DNA from: CAWBLP01 sp963721065
GTDB taxonomy: Bacteria > Pseudomonadota > Alphaproteobacteria > Acetobacterales > Acetobacteraceae
NCBI GenBank assembly: GCA_963721065.1
Contig: CAVRHO010000002.1
Location: forward strand, 682,001-746,000
Length of the DNA stretch: 64,000 nt
Direction: 5' to 3'
Shown here: one piece after another, positions 17,788-25,957 of the stretch
How the letters are laid out: every line of letters starts with the position of its first letter
Numbering within the stretch: the first letter of the stretch is position 1
Notes under the pieces: generated by a model
Seen by the model: only the letters and a program-made list of their open reading frames with translations
What the model was told of the DNA's origin: nothing
The model's database searches: none
Position numbers and translations under genes: made by a program

Positions 17788-17991
17788 GTGACCACCTCGC
17801 GCAAACACCTGGTTGCCGCGCTGGCGCTTGCCGTGCCCGCTGCGGCGCTGCTCGCTTCGCCGGCCTCCGCGACGACCACCGGGCATCACCACAAGAAGCA
17901 TCACGTGACCGCGGCGCACCACAAGCCGCACGTGCACAAGGCCAGCACGCACCATCACGCCAAGCACCCGGCCAGGAAACCGCACGCGTAA
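17788..17991 (+). CDS. Small His/Lys-rich secreted protein
   Basis: 67 residues from a GTG start preceded by GGAG. The N-terminal 28 residues form a signal peptide ending ASPASA. The mature peptide, about 40 residues, is dominated by His, Lys and Ala (HHHKKHH, HKPHVHK, HHHAKH), a composition expected to bind metal ions such as Ni, Cu or Zn. An upstream ATG at 17737 adds a non-hydrophobic leader and seems less likely. I know no named family. A role as periplasmic metal buffer is inference only. Confidence 0.6.
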   Translation: MTTSRKHLVAALALAVPAAALLASPASATTTGHHHKKHHVTAAHHKPHVHKASTHHHAKHPARKPHA

Positions 17992-18134
17992 CGTTCCACC
18001 GGCCGGCGCGGGCCCGGGTCGGCGAGCCATTCCGGGTCGGCGTGCCATGTGGCCGGGTGGCGAACCGCGTCGTGGCGGGGTCCCCTTTCATCCCGCAGGC
18101 GTTAGGCTCGTGCGGACAAGCACCCGTCTTACGA

Positions 18135-18240
18135 GTCATGGCCGGCCTTGAGCCGGCCATCTGCTCCCGACAAGGCATGTTCCGTTGCATCCCGACCCGA
18201 TCGTTACGGGGTAGATGGCCGGGTCAGGCCCGGCCATGAC
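18135..18240 (+). repeat. Family-A dispersed palindromic repeat, copy 1
   Basis: 106-bp element bounded by inverted ends GTCATGGCCGG and CCGGCCATGAC. Each end folds into its own small hairpin (GGCCGG-CTTGA-CCGGCC on the left; GGCCGGGTCAGGCCCGGCC overlapping on the right). The centre carries CCCGATCGTT. Other copies are at 37685, 46695 (inverted) and 57827 (inverted). Confidence 0.85.
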
Positions 18241-18252
18241 ATGTTACTGTAA

Positions 18253-18320
18253 GGACCCGGCATGAAGGATCCGGCCACGACATGCTGCGGACCCGGCATG
18301 AAGGACCCGGCCACGACATG
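18253..18320 (+). repeat. Two 32-bp tandem units
   Basis: Units 18253-18284 and 18289-18320 differ at one base and are separated by 4 bp. They include CCCGGCATGAAGGA and GGCCACGACATG, motifs related to the ends of the neighbouring family-A element. Confidence 0.8.
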
Positions 18321-18467
18321 ACGGGCTGCTGCCGGCCTGCCTGACTTGGCACGCATGGTCCTGCAGTCTGCCCCCCTCCTGCAGTCCGCCCCCCATGGTC
18401 GTCCGCCAACCACGACGCCGTTCGTCGCGCCGGCAATCACGCGCGCGGTGACCGATGCGGGATTGGA

Positions 18468-19031
18468 TTACGCCCCTCTGCGCCCCCGACGCCGTGACCG
18501 ACCCCGCTCCGGACGCGCATTCGCCTCCAGCAGCGCCCGCAGTCCGGCCAGCAGCCGCGCCGGGCTGGGCGGGCAGCCGTTGATCGTCAGATCGACCGGC
18601 ACCACGCTGCCGGCGCCGTCCAGCACCGCGTAGCTGCCCTTGAACACTCCGCCATCCACGGCACAGTCACCCACTGCGATCACCCATTTCGGGTCCGGTG
18701 TCGCGTCCCACGCCTGTTCCAGCGCCTGCCGCGTGTTGCGTGTCATCGGTCCGGTCACCAGCAGCACGTCGGCGTGACGCGGCGACTCGACGAAGCGCAG
18801 GCCGAACCGTTCCAGCGCGTATAGCGGGCCGAGCAGCGCGCGCAGCTCCAGCTCGCATCCGTTGCAACTGCCCGTGTTCACGTGGCGGATCGCCAGGCTG
18901 TGTCCCAGCCGGGCCTGCGCCGCGGCGTCCAGGCGTGCGGCGAGCGAAGCCACGGTCCCGGCGTCCACCGGTGCGGGCGGTTCGGCCAGCGGTCCGCGCC
19001 CCAGCGCGCGCAGCATGTGGCGAAGTGTCAC
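18468..19031 (-). CDS. Ehr-like complex small subunit (HyfI/NuoB-related Fe-S protein)
   Basis: 187 residues counted from GTG 19031. It belongs to the NuoB/HycG/HyfI family and keeps all four N2-type [4Fe-4S] ligands: Cys 56 and 59 in GSCNGCELE, Cys 123 in GDCAVDGG and Cys 153 in INGCPPSP. The spacing follows the hydrogenase-type CxxC form rather than the CC form of NuoB. The GTG overlaps the large-subunit stop (GTGA); ATG at 19016 is an alternative. The C-terminal tail is very basic (RGRSRRRGRRG). It is the last gene of the five-gene operon and would be the electron carrier closest to the quinone-like site. Confidence 0.85.
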   Translation of the reverse strand: MTLRHMLRALGRGPLAEPPAPVDAGTVASLAARLDAAAQARLGHSLAIRHVNTGSCNGCELELRALLGPLYALERFGLRFVESPRHADVLLVTGPMTRNTRQALEQAWDATPDPKWVIAVGDCAVDGGVFKGSYAVLDGAGSVVPVDLTINGCPPSPARLLAGLRALLEANARPERGRSRRRGRRGA

Positions 19032-20506
19032 AGGTCCATCCCCGAACTCGGCAGGCCAAGCGAAAGCCGCGTCAGATCCGCCTCCTCCACCCGGCTGCCG
19101 GCCAGCACCGCTTCGGCCGCCGGCCACAGCGCCCAGCCGGGATCGCGGGCGAAGGCGGCGGCGATCTGCCCATGGTCCAGCCGCAGCCAGTGCCAGACGT
19201 CTCCGCGCGGCGATTCCGCGCAGCCGATCCCCTCGCCGCTGGCCGGGGTCAGCGGAACCGAGGTGCCGCCCTCGGGCAGATCGTCCAGCAGGGCCGCGAT
19301 CAATTGCACGCTCTGGGCTATTTCCTCCAGTTGCAGCCGGACACGCACCCCCGCGTCGCCGCCGGCGGCGTGGCGCCCGACCAGGCCCAGCGCCGCATAC
19401 GGCGGGTACAGCACCCGCGCGTCGAACCGCCGCCCCGCCGCTCGGCCCGCCACCCCGCCCACGGCAAACCTGTCGGCCAGGCCGGCCGGCACCACCGCGA
19501 TGCCGTGCAGCCGTGCGGCAACCGCGGTGAGCAACGGCCGAAGCTCCGGCATGCCGTCGTGCAGGCGTTGCAGCGCACGACGGATCGCCTCGGCGCCACC
19601 GGGGACGATATCGGCAACGACCCCGCCCGGTATGACGCAGTCCATCATCAGCCGGTGCCCGAACGCGACCTCCGCCGCCCGGTGCAGCAGTTCGCGGTGC
19701 AACCCGCACATCGCACCCGGCGCCGCGGCGTCCAGGGCTTCCGCGAGCACTGACAATGCGTCCAGATGAGTGGTGATGCGCTCGATTTCCGCCATCACCG
19801 CGCGCAGCGCCGCGGCGCGGGGTGGGGCAGGGGAGTCGGTCGCCGTCTCCGCGGCGTGGGCAAATGCCAGGGCGTGCGCCACCGTGGCGTCGGCCGACAG
19901 GCGGGCGACGAATCGGGCCGCCGCCCGCGGCGACTTGCCGCGCAGCAGCAGCAGCGTTCCCTTGTGTGCGTAACCCAGCCGGCTTTCCGCCCGTAACACC
20001 TGGCTGTCACGCGCGGTCAGCCGCAGATGCGCCGGCTCGCCGATGACGTCGTGCACGGGGCCGAGCGGGATCTGCATCAGCCCGTCCGCTTCGTCGGCGA
20101 GAAGGTTCGGCGGCTCCGGAGATCCCGCGGGCGGCCCGGGGCGCGGCGCCAGCGGCAGGGTGTGCGGCCAGTGGCCATGGTCCAGCCACGCCCGCAGGTC
20201 GCGGCCACCGGCGGCGGCGTGGCCCCACAGATCGTGCACCATCCGCTCGAACCAGGCGGCGACCGGCCAGCCGGGCGACAACGCCGGATAGGTTCCGGCC
20301 TCCACGGGCCGCGACACCGGCAGCACCATCCCGTCGCCCCGGTCCAGCAGCAGCGCATGCACCTGGATCGTGTCGGCCCACAGGGCCAGCAGCCGCAGCG
20401 CGGGATCCTGTGGCAGCGCGGCCCAGAGATCCGCCGGCAGCACGCGGCGCGGGGTGGGCCGGCAGGGTTCGGCCGGGGCGGCGAGAAGAGCGTCGCGCAG
20501 CATCAT
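19028..20506 (-). CDS. Ehr-like complex large subunit (HyfG/NuoCD-related) lacking NiFe ligands
   Basis: 492 residues: a short NuoC-like N-terminal part (about 1-150) fused to a NuoD-like part, as in HycE/HyfG. Family motifs are GPVHDVIGEPAHLRL and RLGYAHKG. Where hydrogenases have R-x-CGIC-x3-H, this protein has RLSADATVAH, so both cysteines are replaced. The C-terminal DPCxxC motif is also absent (the protein ends LGLPSSGMDL). It therefore cannot hold a [NiFe] centre and resembles the Ehr group, between group-4 hydrogenases and complex I. The start ATG overlaps the previous stop (ATGA). Confidence 0.85.
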   Translation of the reverse strand: MMLRDALLAAPAEPCRPTPRRVLPADLWAALPQDPALRLLALWADTIQVHALLLDRGDGMVLPVSRPVEAGTYPALSPGWPVAAWFERMVHDLWGHAAAGGRDLRAWLDHGHWPHTLPLAPRPGPPAGSPEPPNLLADEADGLMQIPLGPVHDVIGEPAHLRLTARDSQVLRAESRLGYAHKGTLLLLRGKSPRAAARFVARLSADATVAHALAFAHAAETATDSPAPPRAAALRAVMAEIERITTHLDALSVLAEALDAAAPGAMCGLHRELLHRAAEVAFGHRLMMDCVIPGGVVADIVPGGAEAIRRALQRLHDGMPELRPLLTAVAARLHGIAVVPAGLADRFAVGGVAGRAAGRRFDARVLYPPYAALGLVGRHAAGGDAGVRVRLQLEEIAQSVQLIAALLDDLPEGGTSVPLTPASGEGIGCAESPRGDVWHWLRLDHGQIAAAFARDPGWALWPAAEAVLAGSRVEEADLTRLSLGLPSSGMDL

Positions 20507-22149
20507 GGCAGTTGCTCCGCAACCAGGTGCAGGCCGGCGCCGACCGGGCCGGGCATCATCAGGCCCAGCACCAGCACCGCGACCAGGGGCAGCCAGGCGA
20601 TCGTTGGCCGCAGCCGGTAGGGTCCGGCCGGTACCCCGCGCAGCACCAGCCAGCCCAGCGCCGCCAGCCCGACCAGCAGCGGAGGCATCAGCCAGGTCGC
20701 GCGTGCCGTCGTGGCGGCCAGCAGCAGCGCGAGGCTGGGGAACAGCCCGAACGGCGGCAGTCCGGCCAGGCCGGCCAGGGCGACCACGCGCGGCAGCCCG
20801 TCCGACGCCGACAGCTCCAGCGCCAGGCGCGTCAGCACCAGCAGGACCAGTTGCAGCACGGCGGCGAAGCTGGCCTCCGGCGTATGCAACCCGAACGCAA
20901 ACACCGCGACGCCGGCCTGGCCGAGCGTGGCGAGCATCGGCAGGCGGGTGGCCTGGCGGCTGCCCCTGGAGCTTCCGCTGGGACTGGCCAGGCCGCCAAT
21001 GGCGATCAGCAAGGCGAGCAGCCCGGCGGCGATCAGCAGCGCATCCAGTCCGTGAACCGGACCCAGCGAGGCGCGGACCCGCAGCAGCAGCAATGCGGCG
21101 AGCCCCGCCAATTCCGGGCCGGCGGCGGCAAGGCAGGCCAGCCCGACCAGCAGCGTCACACCCGCCGGCAATGCCGCAGCGGACAGCGTGACGCTGCCGA
21201 ACAGCGTCAGCCCGAGTCCAAGTCCGGCCAGCCTCGCCTGACGCGGCGACGCCGTGGCTACGGTCGCGGTGGTGGCGATGGCCAGGCCGGTCCAGGCCAG
21301 CACCGGCCGGTCGGCCAGCACCGCCACGAAAGCGCCGGCCGTCACCAGGGTGCCGCGCAACGGCAGCGTCGCCTGTGGAGCGGCAGCGTCCGGCGCGGCG
21401 ACCGCCAGGCCGCCCCTGCTGCCGACCGCCGTCGCGGGCCAGCGCAGCAGGCAGGCCAGCAGGCTGACCAGCACGGCCGCGAGGATGCCGATCGGGTCCA
21501 GCCGCCACGGGCCCAAGGCGGTTCCGGCGAACCACGGCAGGCCGCAGGCCAGCAGCAACAACACACCGCAGCCGGCGAAATCGAGCAGGGCAAGCAGTCT
21601 CGCCGGCGACGACAAGTCCCGTGCGCGCCTGTTGATGTCCGGCGTTGCGAGGCCGCCCTCCACCCCCGCGGCCAACGCCAGCGCCGGCAGGCACGGTGCC
21701 GCGAGCAGCACCAGCTCGGCCCCGGCGGCAATTCCGGCCAGCACGATCCCGGCCTGCAACGTCCCCAGCCCGACCACCTGGATTCCGCCCTGCGGCCGCG
21801 CGGCCAGCAGCAATCCGCCGAGCAGCGCCACCGCCAGCCCGGCGCCGACCGCGCCAAGCGGCAGGCTCACGGCCGCCAACGTTGCGCCGGCGGCCAGCAG
21901 GCCCGTTTCGCCGGCCGGTGGCAACGGCCGCGGGTTCGGCCGGCGCGACAGCAGCCACGGCAGCGCCACGGCCCCCCACAACAGTTCGACCGCGGCGACC
22001 GACCATAGACCGTGCCCGGCCGCCACAATGGCGACCACCAGGTTTTGCAGGGCCAGCACGACCAGCATTCCGCCGAACCGCCGCTGCCAGAGCAGGGCGA
22101 AGGACAGCGCCAGCACGATGCCCGCGCCGGAGGTGACCAGCACGCTCAC
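20503..22149 (-). CDS. Ehr-like membrane subunit, HyfE plus antiporter-like fusion
   Basis: 548 residues, almost entirely hydrophobic. The first 200 or so resemble HyfE (NuoK-related), with VTSGAGIVLALSFALLWQRR and GMLVVLALQNLVVAIVAAGH. The remainder resembles a shortened NuoN/HyfF antiporter-like subunit with RLPMLATLGQAGVAVFAFG and LAGLPPFGLFPSLALLLAA. In Hyf these are separate genes, so this is probably a fusion. It starts at GTG 22149 overlapping the previous stop (GTGA); the longer frame to 22395 lies within the neighbouring gene. Helix count is about 15 by eye. Confidence 0.75.
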   Translation of the reverse strand: MSVLVTSGAGIVLALSFALLWQRRFGGMLVVLALQNLVVAIVAAGHGLWSVAAVELLWGAVALPWLLSRRPNPRPLPPAGETGLLAAGATLAAVSLPLGAVGAGLAVALLGGLLLAARPQGGIQVVGLGTLQAGIVLAGIAAGAELVLLAAPCLPALALAAGVEGGLATPDINRRARDLSSPARLLALLDFAGCGVLLLLACGLPWFAGTALGPWRLDPIGILAAVLVSLLACLLRWPATAVGSRGGLAVAAPDAAAPQATLPLRGTLVTAGAFVAVLADRPVLAWTGLAIATTATVATASPRQARLAGLGLGLTLFGSVTLSAAALPAGVTLLVGLACLAAAGPELAGLAALLLLRVRASLGPVHGLDALLIAAGLLALLIAIGGLASPSGSSRGSRQATRLPMLATLGQAGVAVFAFGLHTPEASFAAVLQLVLLVLTRLALELSASDGLPRVVALAGLAGLPPFGLFPSLALLLAATTARATWLMPPLLVGLAALGWLVLRGVPAGPYRLRPTIAWLPLVAVLVLGLMMPGPVGAGLHLVAEQLP

Positions 22150-23060
22150 ACCGGCCTCGCCTGGCTCAGCACCAGCAGGCTGGCCAGGAAGGCCAGCAGC
22201 AGCGACACCAGCAGCACGGCCGGCACGCGACGCCATGCCAGCCGGCCGAACCCGACGCGCAGCCCGGCCAGCAGGCCGACCGCCACCACCAGCCGGATCG
22301 CCCAGCCGATCAGGCCGACCACCCAGCCGGTGGGGAAATCCTGCGCCGACGCCATGCCGAGCGGCACGAACAGCGCGCCGAGCAGATCGATCCACACCAG
22401 CAGGCGCAGCGCCTCGGCCATGCGCAGCAGCCCCAGGTCCGAGGCGCTGAACCCGGCGGCCTCCGGCATGCCGGCGTCATGCTGCACCACGGCCAGCAGC
22501 ACCACGGCCGCGGCGGCGAGCGCGACGCCGGACAGCGGCTGCACGACGTGCGCCTGCTGCAGCCCGGCGATCAGGTTCACGTTCGTGGTGCCCGCCGCCA
22601 GCCCCAGCGCCAGCACGACCAGCAGCAGTGCCGGTTCGGTGCAGACCGCCAGCGTCATGCCCCGGCGCGCGGCCACGCCGCCGGCCGCGGTCCCCTCGTC
22701 GAGTGCCGCCAGGGCCAGCGTGATCCGCGCCAGGGCGAGCAGCCCGCCGATCACCAGCAGATCGGCCAGGCGCCCGAACAGCATGCCCAGGGTAAAGGAG
22801 GGCACCAGCGCGGCGGCAACCGCGATCGCGGCGAAGCCGACCAGCGGTGCGTGCGTGGACAGCGGCGAGGTGCTCTCCGCCCGCACCATCTGCTTGCGTC
22901 GCAGCCGCGCCAGGTCCTGCCACGGCGCGCGCCAGGATGGGCCCGGGCGGCCGGCGACCCGCGACTCGGCCCAGGCCAGCACGCCCATCACCGTGGGGGC
23001 CGCCAGCACCAGCAACACGATGTGCAGGCACTGGGCGGCCAGGGCGAGCAGTGTGCTCAT
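22146..23060 (-). CDS. Ehr-like membrane subunit, HyfC/NuoH-related
   Basis: 304 residues with about eight membrane helices. NuoH/HyfC marks are RVAGRPGPSWRAPWQDLARLRRKQ on the cytoplasmic loop after helix 1 (quoted in part as GRPGP), MTLAVCTEPALLLVV and the acidic GMPEAAGFSASDLG loop. In complex-I-like enzymes this subunit forms the quinone-proximal channel linking the Fe-S arm to the ion-pumping arm. ATG 23060 overlaps the previous gene's stop by 4 bp. Confidence 0.82.
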   Translation of the reverse strand: MSTLLALAAQCLHIVLLVLAAPTVMGVLAWAESRVAGRPGPSWRAPWQDLARLRRKQMVRAESTSPLSTHAPLVGFAAIAVAAALVPSFTLGMLFGRLADLLVIGGLLALARITLALAALDEGTAAGGVAARRGMTLAVCTEPALLLVVLALGLAAGTTNVNLIAGLQQAHVVQPLSGVALAAAAVVLLAVVQHDAGMPEAAGFSASDLGLLRMAEALRLLVWIDLLGALFVPLGMASAQDFPTGWVVGLIGWAIRLVVAVGLLAGLRVGFGRLAWRRVPAVLLVSLLLAFLASLLVLSQARPV

Positions 23061-24943
23061 GGCCGCCCCGGCCATGCGAGCAGCACCAGCAGCAGGCCGG
23101 CCGCACCCAGCGCCAGGGCCGGTGCACTGACGTGTCGGCGCGCCCGGTGCAGCCACCGGCGGACCGCGGGCCAGCGCCAGGCCGGCGGGGTCGGCGGCAG
23201 GAACACCGCACCGTTCCACTGGGTGACCGGGTCGCCGAAGGGCAGCCACGGCGGCGGCGGCGCGAATCCGTCCTGCCAGACCGGCGCCACGCGTGCGTCA
23301 CGCCGGGCATGGCGGCGCAGCACCCAGACCGCGCTGCCGATGGTCAGCAGCAGCAGCACCATCAGTGGCAGCGGGGCATACCCCGGCGATCCCGCGCCGG
23401 GTGTCAGTTTCAGCCAGCCCAGATGCGCCGCCGCCGCTCCGCCGGTGAAATCCCGGATGGCGCCGCCCGACAGCAGCCGCACCACCGGGCCGGGCAGCAC
23501 ACCCAGCAGGACGGTGAAACCGGCCAGCCCAAGCAATGCCGGGCGGGCGGCGACCGGTACCTCGTCGGACGCGGCGGCACGCGGCACACGCGGCCGGCCC
23601 AGGCATGCGGTGCCGACGAGCCGGACCGTCGCGGCGGCAGCCAGCACGCTGCCCAGGGCCAGCACCAGGATCAGCGCGGCCAGCAGCAGCGGCATGCCCA
23701 GCCCGTCGGTGCGCGGCCCCACAAGCACCGCCTGCACCAGCAGGAACAGCGCCGCGAAGCCGGGCGCCGGCGGCACGCCGGTCAGGCCCGCAAGCCCGGC
23801 AAGCAGGCCGGCGGTGCTGACCGGCATGCGGTGTGCCAGCCCGCCCATCCGGTCCAGCCGCCGCGTGCCCGCCTGCCGGCAGATCGCGCTCGCCGCCAGC
23901 ACCCCCAGCGTGCCGCAGACCGCCTGCATGGCTGCCAGCAGCAGCACCGCCGACAGGGCGAGCGCCGCCACATCCGGCAGATCAGCCGCTCGCCCGACCG
24001 CCACCATGCCCAGCGCAAAGGCCGCCATGCCGGTTTGTCGCAGCGTGCCGGACGCCGCGGCGGCATCCAGCTCCGTCGCCCGGCAGGCACCCCAGCCGCC
24101 CAGCAGCACGGAAGCCGCGCCCCCCAGCAGCAGCGGCACGCCGGCGGCCAGCGGAGCAGCCGGCGCGCCGAGATCCAGCACGATCCGCAGCAGCGCGTAC
24201 AGCGCGGTGGGCAGCAACCCGCCCGACAGCAGTGCCGCGGCAGGGGCGGGCAGGGCGCCATGTGCCGGGACCACCCAACGGTGCAGCGGCGCCAGCCCGA
24301 GCAGCGCGCCCAGCCCGATGACTGCCACCAGCACGGCCAGGGTCGCGCGCGCCGGTCCGGGCGGCGCGGTGTGGACCGCGGCGAAGTGCAGCCCACCACC
24401 AGCCGGTGCGAGCAACGCCAGGGCCACGATCACCGCGGCCCCGGCCACCAGCACCACAGCGAGCCCGCCCGCGCTCGGCCGGCCGGACTCCCCGGCGCCG
24501 GCGCTCGCCCACAGCGCGCCACCGCCCAGTGCCAGGCCGAGCGCCAGAGTGATGCCGTCGGCGGCCAGCACGGCGAGCAGGAGCCCTGCGAGCGCGATCG
24601 GCAGGCTGGCGGTCGCGTAGGCGGATCCGGGCAGCGGGGCCTCCACGGCGAACACGATGACGGCCGTGCCGGCGAGCGACAGCAGCAGCAGGAACCCGGC
24701 GCCGAGCGGATCCAGTGCCAGGCTGAGCGGCGCGCCGGGCAACCCGACCGGCAGCGTCAGTGTCGCGGGCGGGCCGGGTAGCAGCAGCACTACCAGCGCG
24801 AGCATCACCGCCAGCCCTGCCAGCGTTCCCGCCGCGATACCGGATGCGGCCTGCACCCGGCGCGAACCGAGCATGCCGAACCCGCCGGCGGCGAGCAGCC
24901 CGCCCACAAGAATCGCCAACAGAATCAGGACCGGACCGTTCAC
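23057..24943 (-). CDS. Ehr-like membrane subunit, HyfB/NuoL-related antiporter module
   Basis: 628 residues and about 16-18 helices, first gene of the operon. It resembles HyfB/MrpD-type subunits: GLGALLGLAPLHRWVVPAHG carries the PLH-x-W-VPAHG type motif conserved in NuoL/N-like proteins, followed by the helix with LSGGLLPTALYALLRI and later AGLTGVPPAPGFAALFLL. Proton or sodium pumping is the family role. The 185-bp gap to the divergent MBL gene should hold the operon promoter; I saw no recognisable FNR or sigma-54 site in it. Confidence 0.83.
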   Translation of the reverse strand: MNGPVLILLAILVGGLLAAGGFGMLGSRRVQAASGIAAGTLAGLAVMLALVVLLLPGPPATLTLPVGLPGAPLSLALDPLGAGFLLLLSLAGTAVIVFAVEAPLPGSAYATASLPIALAGLLLAVLAADGITLALGLALGGGALWASAGAGESGRPSAGGLAVVLVAGAAVIVALALLAPAGGGLHFAAVHTAPPGPARATLAVLVAVIGLGALLGLAPLHRWVVPAHGALPAPAAALLSGGLLPTALYALLRIVLDLGAPAAPLAAGVPLLLGGAASVLLGGWGACRATELDAAAASGTLRQTGMAAFALGMVAVGRAADLPDVAALALSAVLLLAAMQAVCGTLGVLAASAICRQAGTRRLDRMGGLAHRMPVSTAGLLAGLAGLTGVPPAPGFAALFLLVQAVLVGPRTDGLGMPLLLAALILVLALGSVLAAAATVRLVGTACLGRPRVPRAAASDEVPVAARPALLGLAGFTVLLGVLPGPVVRLLSGGAIRDFTGGAAAAHLGWLKLTPGAGSPGYAPLPLMVLLLLTIGSAVWVLRRHARRDARVAPVWQDGFAPPPPWLPFGDPVTQWNGAVFLPPTPPAWRWPAVRRWLHRARRHVSAPALALGAAGLLLVLLAWPGRP

Positions 24944-25128
24944 ACCCGGAAGCTAGCAGACCCGGCCGGAGTCGCGAGCGTCACGAGCATCGCCTTCCGT
25001 TACGGGACCGGCGTTGGCAGCGGGGGGTGACCATTGGCACAGCCCCTCGGCCCCGGCATCCTGTTCGCCTGTGCAGGCCGACGTCGCCCGTGCTGGCCTG
25101 TTCACCCGGCCTGATCGGGGAGGAACCC

Positions 25129-25947
25129 ATGCCCGCTTTCATCTGCACCACCTGTGGCACGCAGTATCCGGACAGTGCAGCCCCACCCTCCGGCTGCACC
25201 ATCTGCCAGGAGGAGCGGCAATACGTAAACCCGCTGGGCCAGTCCTGGACCACGCTGCCCGCCCTGCGGCGCACGCATTTCAATGCGTTCCGCCAGCATG
25301 AACCGGGCCTGACCGGCATCGGCACCACGCCCGCCTTCGCCATCGCCCAGCGCGCCCTGCTGCTGCGCACCGAGCGCGGCAACGTGCTGTGGGACTGCAT
25401 CAGTTTCATCGACGACGCGACGGTGGAGATCGTGCGCGCACTGGGCGGCATCGCGGCGATCGCCATTTCCCACCCGCATTACTATTCGTCGATGGTGGAA
25501 TGGAGCCACGCTTTCGGCAAGGCACCGATCTACCTGCACGCGGCAGACCAGCAGTGGGTGGTGCGGCCGGATCCTGCGGTTGTCTTCTGGGAGGGGGAGA
25601 CCAGGTCGCTGGCGCCGGGTGTCACGCTGATCCGCTGCGGCGGGCACTTCGCCGGCGGCACGGTGCTGCACTGGGCGGGGGGCGCCGGCGGCAAGGGCGC
25701 GCTGCTGTCCGGTGACATCGTGCAGGTGGGGCCGGACCGCAATGTCAGTTTCATGCGCAGCTATCCGGATCTGATCCCGCTGGATGCGACCTCCGTGCAG
25801 CACATCGCGGACGTGCTGCAGCCCTGGCCGTTCGACCCGATCTACGGCGCCTGGTGGGAGCGGATCATCACCACCGGCGGCAAGCAGGCGATGGACTATT
25901 CGGTGCGGCGCTACCTGAAGGCGATCAGTGCGCCGCCCGAGGAGTGA
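25129..25947 (+). CDS. MBL-fold metallo-hydrolase with N-terminal zinc-ribbon-like segment
   Basis: 272 residues. The first 35 hold two cysteine pairs (CTTCGTQY and GCTICQEE), a rubredoxin-like or zinc-ribbon head. A metallo-beta-lactamase-like domain follows, with SHPHYYSSMVEWSHAF in the place of the first metal loop, a GGHFAGGTVLHW strand and LLSGDIVQVG. The canonical HxHxDH is not complete, so metal content is uncertain. Start 25129 follows GGGGAGGAA. Divergent from the Ehr-like operon. Confidence 0.8.
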   Translation: MPAFICTTCGTQYPDSAAPPSGCTICQEERQYVNPLGQSWTTLPALRRTHFNAFRQHEPGLTGIGTTPAFAIAQRALLLRTERGNVLWDCISFIDDATVEIVRALGGIAAIAISHPHYYSSMVEWSHAFGKAPIYLHAADQQWVVRPDPAVVFWEGETRSLAPGVTLIRCGGHFAGGTVLHWAGGAGGKGALLSGDIVQVGPDRNVSFMRSYPDLIPLDATSVQHIADVLQPWPFDPIYGAWWERIITTGGKQAMDYSVRRYLKAISAPPEE

Positions 25948-25957
25948 CCCATGGCCG

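Larger units (their letters stand above)
17992..18467. other. Repeat-filled intergenic region
   Basis: 476 bp between the His-rich gene and the end of the minus-strand Ehr-like operon. It contains the family-A palindromic element and a 32-bp tandem pair (listed separately) plus short runs such as GTCTGCCCCCCTCCTGCAGT. No gene is supported. Confidence 0.6.

Noticed and set aside
19028..20506. Functional [NiFe]-hydrogenase large subunit
   Set aside because: Both CxxC ligand motifs are missing, so the hydrogenase call is not supported despite the hyf-like gene order.
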